Positions 12,601-24,600 of a DNA stretch of 64,000 nucleotides are shown here, piece after piece. Origin of the DNA: Siphonodentalium dalli (lineage: Eukaryota > Mollusca > Scaphopoda > Gadilida > Siphonodentaliidae); NCBI GenBank assembly GCA_032622095.1, contig CP136065.1, positions 113,377,195 through 113,441,194 of the forward strand. The letters are read 5' to 3'. A program made the position numbers and the translations under genes. Numbering within the stretch: the stretch's first letter is position 1; each line of letters starts with the position of its first letter. The notes beneath the pieces are model-generated. The model did no database searches and was not told the origin of the DNA. It saw only the letters and a program-made list of their open reading frames with translations.

Positions 12601-15600
12601 GTACCATGGGTACACATAATAATAATTACTTCTAAACTCTATACTGATATTTCATTTGGCGAATCAATGTCTAAATTACCAGTATATTCTACTTACCAAG
12701 GACAATGATGGTCCATTTTCAATACACATCTGAAGAAAAAAAAGTTTGGAATATGTCTACTATGGTAAAGGTGCAGTAGATGGGCAAACAAATCAACTGA
12801 TTAGCGAGAATAAAAACATGTCTTCAAATTCAATACTCACCTATGTTGAATGTCAATATGTATGATACGTCATGTGTCATTGTGAACTATAAGTTTACCT
12901 GGATATAAACATGACTAACTGACATGTCATGCCAAGTTCAATACTGAAGTATGAAATAAAAATAGGGGCATATGAATGAGTGGTGAAGCCTTTTTAATAA
13001 TAATAATTGGTATGCAGATATGCTAACATATTAAGCCAATAAATAGAATCATATCTTGTAGAAATGTTTTTATTATTTTATTATAAACTGATGTTTATTA
13101 TTGCCAGCAAAAGGTTTTGGAAAATTGAAATACAAAGATGGCTAAAAATATTGCAATCATCTGAATGAATTTGTGTTTGAGGTTCTGTTCCATACTTCTT
13201 GCTTTATTAAAAGTGTGGAAATATATTATTTATTATTATCCATCCCTTAACTAACACTATTTCTGATTGGACATAATCTGTCACATGATAATCCAGGAAA
13301 AAGTCATATTGGACTCGCGAAAGTCATATTGGACTCAATCGAGACCAATATGACTTTTTTATCGGGATGCCGTGATGGCACGATGTAACTCTATTGCCAA
13401 ATGAAGATGTGCGTGCAATCTTCTGTTGGATTTAGCAGCCATTTCACTTCTGCATTGAGTTTTTTTTTCACTTCCGTGTTTACTGTTCCAATCATGCTTT
13501 CATATGATAAAATACAGGCTTTTATAGAGAATCAAGTGCCGACAAATACCAAAAATAACTACAAAAGTTTTCTTCCCAAAATTTGGATAAACATACAGAT
13601 GGATAATAAAAATGTCATTATACAATGTTGTTTACAGTGTGTGTTTTTTTGTACTCGTCCAGGTTGTAATGAAAAGTCATATTGGACTCGACACTGCTTG
13701 TCTCATCCAATATGACTTTTCTCCACAACCTGGACGAGTACAAGAAAAACATATACTGTACACAACATTGTATAATAACTTGATATTTTTATGATTCCAC
13801 TAAAATATAATTTTTAAAAGTAACAATTGGTCCAGCTTGTTCCCAGATTTCATATTTGTGTCAACTGAATAACTATAGTTTTAAACTAACCTGGCACATA
13901 TAGAACAATGATGGCACCTATCCGGTTTTATACATTTACATTTTTCACAATATCTTGGAGCTGAAAAGTAAAACAGATTAAATGTTTGAACAATGGCACT
14001 GTGACTCAACTTGGTGACAAAAGATATGACTAGAAACTATAAAAGCTACCATTATCTTTGTATTGTTTTTATTTGCATGTAGACTGTATATATTAACATA
14101 TCAATTCTGCCACATATTTTGAAGACATTCAAAGAACTAACATAACTGTCCTATCGCTACATCCTGTTGTTGAAATATTAAAAGTTGGAAGTGCATTTGT
14201 TGCTTAGAACAGACATTTCAGAATCTGTAAAAAAAACAAATAGAACAGTTGCGTATTTAAATGGTTTAAAATAGGGCTGTTCTGCAGCAAATAATTTCAC
14301 ACATCAACTTTAATAGAATTAACAAGAAGTTGATATTTGTCTACCGGGTAGTATAAAGATAATAAATATAAATATTACCGCCGTTTACAGTTCTGTTTAG
14401 ACAAGGTAAATTTTTGGCATATTCGACCAGCATTTCCCGTTGTCTGTCTTCGCTCGGCTCACCCTGGAAGTGTTCTGCCTGCTGCGGTGTTAAATAGAAC
14501 TGCAAGAAGAATGTGTCAATGAAAGTGTAGCTCAACTCGGAAAGGGATAAAAAGGTATGCATTGCAGTTACTGTGATAATTAAGAACAAAGACAGTGAAA
14601 AAAGTTAAATTTATACAATGAAGGGAATAAATTGATGATGCGAATACAACGAACCCAATAATGCCTGTGAAATTTTAAAGAGATCTAACAATAAATGCGA
14701 GCTACAGGGTGTGCCCAGATTCAAATGTGAAATCCAATATGGCCACTGGCGAACATGTTTTTAAAATAAATTAAGAGATATTCAAGATCATTATGGAGCT
14801 TTGTATCAATGGGATGAGAAATGTGGGCTTTACGTCATTCACAAAGATTTAAATGAAAATTGTTCAAATTCAATAGCTGCCATTTAGAGGCAATTCTAAA
14901 CATGCCTGTAATTTTCAAAATATTTCTTCAAGAAATGTGGGCTGCATGGTGTGTCGATGGATTAAAATGTAAAATCCAAGATGGTCATTGCAGCTATGTC
15001 TATTAATGACCGAAGATCCATATGAAGTTTGGTAACGTTCAAATGAGGGGTGTGGCCTGTTGGGTGTTCCGAAAGATTGAGTCATTCAGAGAGTAAAATC
15101 CAAGATTGCTGCCAGTGGCTATGTTTTTCATCGAAAATTGTTGGTTCCTATCTGGAGCTGATCCTTAAAATGCCTGTAAATTTTCAAAACATTTCTTCAA
15201 CGAATGTGGGCTGCAGATTTTCAGAATGAGGTCCCAAATAGGGTGAATTTAGTAACGCTACCCTGAACACCTGACTTAGTCATCAAATTCACTCTCTGGG
15301 AACCTCATTCTGCTTAGGACAACTGCTATAGAAGACCTAAGATCAGATTGAATTTCCCCAGTTGAAGTTGGTGATGTTCACCCTAATTAGTCACCTTGTT
15401 TATGCATTTTATCTGCAAATTCAGGGATATAGAAACTTCCCAGAAGGGAATTATTTAATAAAAACAATGTTAATTTGAGACTAGATAGTTCCGAGAAGAT
15501 GAAGCCTAAGCAAAATGGGGTCCCCAGAGGGCGATTTTGGTGATGCTAGCCCACTATGCAGGATAATATCACTAAATTCACCCTCTGGGGACCTCTTTCA

Positions 15601-18600
15601 GCAAATGATATAGCTCCTATTTGCAGGCTTGCTTCCCATGCTGACCTTACATGTAGTTCACATATACTAACCTTCTTTGGAATTTTTGATAGATCTGAAA
15701 ATATTGTCTGCCAATAACTCCATAGGAAAATAATTAGGGCCGGATGGTACAGCAGCAAATATAAAACTGAAAAGATAAAATATAACTTGCAAAATGGGAA
15801 CAAAAACATTCAAAGTGACACAATTGATAGTAAACAACATGTCCAAATTTCTGGCGAGGTTATATGTATATTACAAAACAGATCAAAAGAGATTTTGTAA
15901 ATGAGATACATGTATGTGTTTATGATTCTGGAGTTAAAATGTTGAATTTTTGTCCAGACAGAGATAAGGGTGGTGGGGGATGGGGCTCTAACATCGTAAC
16001 TACACATGTATATGCCTGATACTGTCCGACCCCTTCATGGATTCTTAGTTAATATATATGTATATGTAGCGGTTGAGGTGTAAATATAGAAGGACGATGA
16101 CTTCTGAACGAGAGGTCTAGATCTCATGATCACAGTCGTTTGATGCTGTGTGTGTGTGTGTGTCACCGAAGTTGAGTGACGTCAAGCATGGTTAGTCCTT
16201 GGATGGGGGACCAACTGGCGATTCTGGGTGCTGCCAACTTTCGGTGCAACTCACGCACTTAACTATATTGTTCTGTTACACATAAGCCTCTTAGTGCACT
16301 AAATCAATAAGCTGGCATATGTTGTTCAAGCCTGCAAATAGTGTGTCTGTCATTTGTAGAATGAGGTCCCCAGAGGGTGAATTTAGTGATGCCATCCCAC
16401 ACAGCGACTAGCATCACCAAATTCTCCCTATGGGGATCTCATTCTGCTTGTCTCATCTTCCGGGAAATGTCTGGTCTCAAATTAACATTGTTTTTAGTTA
16501 CTTTTTCCCTTCTGGGAAATTTCTATATCCCCTAATTTGCAGAAGATAGAATGGATAATAAATCTGGGTGACTAATGGGTGAACATCACCAGCTTCAACG
16601 GGGGAACTTCAATCTGATCCTAGGTCTCCCATAGCAGTTGATGCCTAAGGAGAATGAGGTTCCCAGAGGGTGAATTCAGTGACTCTAGCTAGGTGTGCAG
16701 GTAGTGTTACTAAATTCACCCTCTGGAGGACCTCATTCTGCAATTGACAGACACACAACATGTATTTGCAGGCATATGTTGTACTTCTGACTGAATTTGT
16801 TGCCAATACATTCATTCCATGTAAATTCAAATTAAATTCTTAAAAGTATGTCCAGCAATGTCGTAAAACCTACCAGAATGCCAATATGAGCCACCCCATG
16901 AGTTGGTGCACACCATTTGTTCTGCTTTAAACATAAGTCACAATGCCCCCAGATGGATTGGACATCGGCAGATGATCCCTCTAAACTGATAATGCAAAAC
17001 AGTAGATATATTCCTTATTGTAATAATTTTATTACAAAAAGTAAGGACCTATATACATGTATTGATGTTTATATTCCTCAAAAGGCGAACTTCCACTGAG
17101 AAGTTTATGAAGTGCACTAGGAGGCGGTGTGATAACAGATGATGTCAAGGTGTATTAACTGAATCAGTGAGGTATGTTTTTATTACATTCCTGCATGATT
17201 TTCATTGAAAACGCCATTAATTAAAAATGGTAATGTCACTAGTGAATTATGTCATTTCTTGTGACGTTATTGACGCTACGTCGCTTACTGATCTAAATTG
17301 AATTTTCGATGGTTGATCTTTCTCCATATTGTGACTTTCATGCATTAATTCTGAGTGTCTTAATCATATTTGGTGAAAAAATTGATGCAGAAGTGTAATA
17401 AATAGAGTAATCAATCAGTTCCGAGAATAATGTTAAATAATTCACGCGAGACGAGAGACATTTAGGGAAGTTCTTACCGAGGTCTCTCGCCTCTCATGAA
17501 TTATTTAATGTAATTCTCAGAACCAATTGATTACTCTCTATATAATTACTGGTGTTTACGTATTGGTAGTAAATGTATATAAGTACTATTGTACTTATTG
17601 TCAGATGGGTTCATGATTCTGAGATTTCTTGTTACAAATTGTCTACAGACATATATGTACATGTACATGTATATCACCTATGATTTCTAGATTGATAATT
17701 TTCTAACCTTGTTAATAGTTATAACTCGTCATTCAATTGCGCCTTTTCTCACCAGCAAAAATATCGACAATATTCCATCTATGAGCACTTAAGAGCCGAT
17801 ATACGAACCTTTATATGTGAAATCTATACCATTGCATTGATTTACTATATAGAATGACGTTATTCATCATTCCCAATTCTCCATCAACGTCACCTCGGGC
17901 TATTTCATATACAAAGTGATAGATTTGAACCTCATGATTTAGGCAGTACTCGCTGAACAAAATCATTATCACGTCTGAGGGCAATGATTCCTTCACTACT
18001 TATTATTCACGCATTCATACCCCAGCCTGACTGATTATATAACATCAATTCCATGCCACTTCATTCAGTATTCCTACCGCATCTCTTCAAATCTACAAGT
18101 GTCTGAGTAATTGCATATGAGGGAAAAGAAATTTGGCCCCAGTTTTCTGATTAATTTACTGTTCAATACTCTAGAGTGTCAGTGTGTTGAATCTCTTTGG
18201 TGCTGAACCAGATTTGTGTCATGCCATCACTGCAGCATTTATTAAATGAGCGTGTGTCCTCGTGTATGTACTGCATTCAATATACAGTGACACTTCAGTA
18301 CTATTAGTACTGTCGCATTATGTTGGATGCAATTCACACACAAATCAGATGTTACTTGAACAGCTGGTATTTACTATTGAATTCTGTATCAATTATGTTA
18401 AAGACATATTATGTACTTGTTTGGTTGCGTGAAACTGATAAGTTAGTATTCAGGCGATATGCAAAATGGAGGAATATAACATTCTACTAACATCGCCGAA
18501 AATACGAAACAAATCGACTCTACCACTCAATGGAAAACATCATCTGAACTACGTCAATTGTAAATATTTACTACTCGATTCGGGACGCATACATTGTATA

Positions 18601-21600
18601 TGGGCGATAAACGAACGAAAACGATTTCGCCATCGAGAATCACTGCATTGAATTAATATATAAGAATGACGATGTGTGTTGTCAATTTGGTTATGATAGT
18701 TATAAAAATAACTACATTGAACAAGATTATTCTCTATTTCTATTTGATCACCCTACCGGAGTGTTTCACATCACTTTAATATAATCAATAATTAAAAAGG
18801 TTGGTTGACCCTTGCAATGTTTCTGCTAGGGTTAAAATTATAGAACCCTTTTTTGGTGCTTTGGGGAGATACAAACTTATATGGTTATTTCCATTCTCTC
18901 CATGACTGAAGTGGGCAATTGGAGAAGATGTCATAATTTACAGAATCTTATGATCATTGAATATTTTTCAGGTTTCAATTTCATCTGACATTTTTCAGGA
19001 TTTAGTTGGAAATATGGCTTGTTTCTATTCATTGGAAAGTCCTCATGAATGGCAACAAGCCATATTTCTGACTAAATCCTGATATATTTCCCATAATTCT
19101 GCTGTGGTTTAGGGGTTGATTATTTAGGACATTACTGTATGTCATGCACCATACCAACTTAGCTGCTGGGGCCCCCACTTCTTTCCAATGATATAAATTC
19201 TAAATTTGAAGTTGCGAACATGGTTTGCCCTGGCCAGAAAAAATCTTTGTCCAATTTTTTGGCTATATTGAACTACACCACTACAAAAATAATAGGATGA
19301 ATAAAACGCATGTCCAAAAACAAAATGATGAGAATATTGACAATGGGTATCGAATATGAAAATAGATAAATATTTGTTGGCCCTTTGTTTGACCTGATGT
19401 TATACTGAAACCATAAATTATCAAATTATTGTCAATTGATGCTGCAATAAGCATGTGTGACTTCAAGTAAATTGTTATACAAACATAAACGGGCGAAAGA
19501 CTACTAATTAACAATTAACCTTTTTAGGACAGGAGCTGTGCTGTTGCAGCATTAAAAACACTGTGTGCCAGTGAATTCTCTTATATATGCGAGTCTCCCA
19601 TAGGGAGCCTTATATATAAAAGACAATGCACTGGCTTACACGGTCAAATAAATATTGTTAGACCAATATATTAAATTTCTTATATAAGAGAATGCATTGA
19701 ACATGGTTTCGCAAAATTTCAGGAAGCTCCAGTCATGAAAGAATTAACTATTAATGAATGTATGGGATTCAGTGAGCTCTGGTGATAATGGGATTCAGTG
19801 AGCTCTGGTGATAATGGGATTCAGTGAGCTCTGGTGATAATGGGATTCAGTGAGCTCTGGTGATAATGGGATTCAGTGAGCTCTGGTGATATTGTGAGAG
19901 GTGATAGCTGATTTGAGGCTTTTTTTTATACAAAAGTGGCCAAATTAAATTTTCGACAAAATCTGGCCATGTATGTAGGCACCGAAAGCTTAAACACTGG
20001 TTGTGAACACTACATGATAAAAATGCAATCAATCTAAATGTAGCCCTCTGGTCCCGATACAATTTTGTGAACTCAGTAGCATTGATACCATCAAGTTTAT
20101 GAACATATGGAAAATAATAGCCATCTGCAATCATTTCTCCCTGAAGGAATATACACCTTTATGTAACACCTGAATGAACAGGGTACCTGGGGAGACCTTT
20201 GATGGAGTGATCAATAAATTTTAGATTGAAGAATTGACAGGCGTTTCAGAAGTCTATCATCCAATTTATGTGCCATGAATATTTAATGGTTATAATCGTT
20301 GTTGAAATAACCAACACAGACGATCATTATAGAGTCTGATAGCGTCGTGTGTCTGGGGATCTCAATAAAACCTATGCATTACAGGTGGAATCTTTGACCA
20401 TGCGACAAGTACTGTATTAAATTTTGCAATAATATACACGGTTTCTTGAAACTCCAGGTACTATGAACCTATATACTCATTCCGATGGACCTTCTGCCAA
20501 CCATTCAAGATTACTGGACCTGGGACTGAGGGATTAGGCACACATTATAGCAGCAACAGTAAAGAACACTTTATAGCATTTAGGTATATCGGAGTGGAGT
20601 TACATCGGGTGGAAGGTGATCTCATATCACGCCAACGTCTATAATAGTCCAGGTTGACCTCAAGCTACAAACATCTAATTTTATATGAAATATGCTCGGT
20701 ACATGCATGGTATATATACTTCGTGTAAAATACTTCCACAAAAATTATTATCTTCCGCTCACAAATGGTCACCATAAAGCATCCACTTGCTGCTAAATCC
20801 ATTTTTCATTGTTTCACCAATTGTTATAAATATATATTGTTAACCCTATGGAAGACTCGCATACATACAATGTAAGTGAATGCATTGGCATAGGGTCTTT
20901 AATGTTGCACCAGCGCAGCTCGCATCATGAATGGGTTAACTGGAATAAACTGATGGGAAATAAACTATGTCTACAATAAAGGCACCAACACATATTGGAC
21001 ACTTGATTATATTAAGACATCATTAAAAGATAGAAACTTTAATCTAAAAAATATATATCTTTAATTACTAAAAGTCAGTGTTGATTTGGTTGATGTGGGA
21101 TAGAAAATTAAAGTTGGCATACTATATAAATATTGCACGGCTTGGAGGTGACTTTGCCAAAATAGTGGTCTGAGGGGAGGAATAGCTAGTACACGAGCCG
21201 GAGGACCACTATTTTGGCATAGTCACCGACAAGTCGTGCAATATTTATTATATTTTATGGAACATTCTTCATGCTGTCCCAGATCCCATATTTAATGTAT
21301 GTCCTTTTCATCATAGAAACATTGTAGAATTTCCAGTGTGAATTTTGTTGTCTCTTTATTTTTTGCTGCTAAGTCAAATTTGCTTCAATAAATTGTCCTG
21401 CTTCTAATTGTGCAATTGTTGAATCTTCTTCGTGAGTTATTGTTACCATTTCGACTTAATGAAAAGCAGGCAATGTAGTTGTTAAACAATGCCATCAGAT
21501 CAAAACTATACTTTTTTTTACGCAAAAAACAAACTGATGATTTCCTTTAGAAAAACTGTTGAAAGTGTAGTGCGAACTTCGGAAATTGACAAAAATATTG

Positions 21601-24600
21601 AAGCGATATTGTGAACAAAGGTGGGGAAAAACATGATAAATCATCACAAAAAATTTAGAAAACATCACATCTAACATCACAATTTACTTACGATCATTTA
21701 TTTTGCTCGAGTTGTCAATTAGAAAGACATTTCGGACAAAACAATGTTGAATTTTTGCAGCAAGGCGGAGATGACTTTCAAATTACCTCCCCGGAATAGT
21801 GGGCATGCTAAAAATAGATTTCTGGATTTTCCAACCGATAGTGCGTGTGCTAAAATTAGGAGGTTCACTATCGTGACTTGGACGACACTATCGATAATAG
21901 TGAATGCCAAGCAACCAATCAGAAGTGTGGATAAGGCTTAGATAGTCACGTGAGATAAAATATATGGCCAGGTGTCAACATCTTTTGGATGGTGACCCCC
22001 TTTTGCTGTACTGGGTAAAGATGAATTGGGTAAAATGGAATGATAGAATATATTATTTAGCTGTGAATTTCTGAATAGGACTTTTATAACCATAATACTA
22101 CAGCATTAATATTTACCAAGGTAGGATATCATGATTATCAAATTTGGGAGAACTAATCAAATCATTGAAGGTCAATTGGTTCGGAAGGGCCAGTAATGTG
22201 AGAGAATTCAGAGCGAAATCCAGACAGCCAGACACAAGGGAAATAATTCTCTAATCTACTGAAGCCCCTTAATTTCATTGTGAATCAAGGAAAATTACCA
22301 TGAGAATGATAGAGCTTCCTTGGAGCATTGGGTCATGCTTATTCAGATAGATCTCTTCATTATAAAGAGATGTGCTCCTAGCTCCAACTGAGATTAAAGC
22401 AGAGAATCTTTTTACTTGGGAGAAACCAGCAGCCGCATAAGACCAGAGTCGTTTCCTGGGAATATTGATTCCACCAGAGACACTAATTGATTCATAACAA
22501 TCTAGGCAGAAGTACATCGAGCACAACAGCTCTTCAAAAATAATTATTGTAATTTACTTGAACTTCAAATTTGACGAAGTGACGTGAGATACTTCAATGA
22601 ATTGTTATCATTATCGAGAACTGATGTGCAAATTGCATGAGTATCAGACCTACACAGTGCTGCATTGACTTTTAGAAAGACAGAGATTGAAGGTATTGCT
22701 GGGAAGCCAATTCACGCTTCAATTCTGTATTCATATTACATGTATTTGATATATGGTTGAACCAAATTTTCTTGCAAATAATTTTTGGCTGTTTACACAT
22801 GTAATGCGTGGAAAACCTTGGACAATGTATTAAAGAAAATAAACTTACTTAAATGGTGGACTTATGACAATAAGAAAGTGTTTTTTTTTCTTTTTAAAGT
22901 ACCGGTACATTAAATCTATATTACTCTAAATCTGGATAACAGGTTACAGGCCTGACCATTTGAAACCTACCACAATAGCTCCCCTTAACCCTTCCATGTA
23001 GGCTCCTGCGAATATTCGATATTCGATTCGAGATTCGATTCGAAAGTCAAATTCGATTCGAATTCGAGTCGAAATTGCCAACTCGAAATTTTGAATATAC
23101 TATGACGGAAAAGTAGGCTGTTTCATTACAAGTACACATGTCGATCTTAGCTGTTTGTGGCATTTAATTCCAGAAAATTATGTATATATGCACATTATAA
23201 TTCTTATTGTACATAGCCAACAATTAGCCACGATAGGACGACTAAATACGTCTGAATTATATAGCTTTAAAATGGTAGCAAAAGCTAGCAGATAGCCAAT
23301 GGACCGATGACGCGGTAAATTATAATAGCTATGAGACTGGGCTACCGATAGCGTTATCCATCATCTATTCGATTCCGCGTTATGTAATATGGGTGAGAAT
23401 GTAAACAACACATGTTCCTGGTGTCGAAAAGCATTTTGGCACTGTTCTCTTTTGAAGTTGACTTTCAGTTTCGGAGTTTTCTTTTACAATGGACAAAATG
23501 TCGTCCATCATTCATGTTTATTTTAAAAATGATAAAGCTGCAGGCACATGTGATGAATGCAACATGCATGGTGTATAAATCGCAAGCATCTGGGACAATG
23601 ACCCATCTATGGAATCATCTGTTCAAGAAGCATCAACCAATACATGAAGAGGCTACACTGCGACTGTTGTTGCATCTTCAAGTTTATAACAACGGGTGTT
23701 TCCGAATGCCGATTTGCAATTTTGCATGTACATGCAAACTGTAGAAATTTTGTGTGATTTTAGTTTGATAATCAGTTTAGTGGTAATATATTAATCGTTG
23801 TGATGGCCGCATGGACGTTTTAATCTGTTTTGTTTTCTTGACAATTATAAATTGAAGTTAATAGTATATCAAACGACGGTTTATCGCCATATAAGTTCTG
23901 ATGGAACTTCATGCATGTAGTTCATAGAACGTTTCACAAATAATCTAATCGTTGACAAACATACCTAATTGAGAATGCAACACACAGATATGATTCGATT
24001 CGATATTCAATTCGATATTCGATTCGAGTTCGTGAATTCGATTCGATATTCAATTCGATCAAAATATCCAATTCGCAGGACCCTACTTCAATGACTGGAG
24101 CTTTCTGAAATTTTGCAAAAACCCTGTGCCAATGCATTCTCTTATATGTGCGAGTCTCCCTATGGGAGGTCAAATATACAATTAATAGCTAATTGCTTAA
24201 GTGTAATTGCCTCACTCACATCTCCACTATGCTTAAGCGTAATGCCATTATGCTCTTCAGCATAATGGCATTATGCTTTAGCTTAGGCATAATATGTTTT
24301 CATAGCCTTACTACCTTACATATAATGGTATCATCTAGTTAAATATATGTCAAAAGTTACTTGCATCAGTAATTGGCTGCATCCATTTCAGCTCCTGGGG
24401 AGTTTTGAGATATGGAATTTGAATTACCGTTAAGCTTAATGCCATTACGCTTAAGCTTAATGCCATTACGCTTAAGCATAATCCAAATTCCATTATGCTT
24501 AATATAATAGAAATCTGAATTTTGCTTAAGTAATGCTTAAGCGTAATTGGCTATTAAATGTGAATTTGGCCTCCCATACATATATAAGAGAATGCAATGG

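Noticed and set aside
22275-22526. Minus-strand frame with LWSYAAAG, considered as the missing ZDHHC TM1 exon
   Set aside because: The position is wrong (between exons 2 and 3), the sequence lacks the YYAY...LC pattern, and there is no phase-1 donor.
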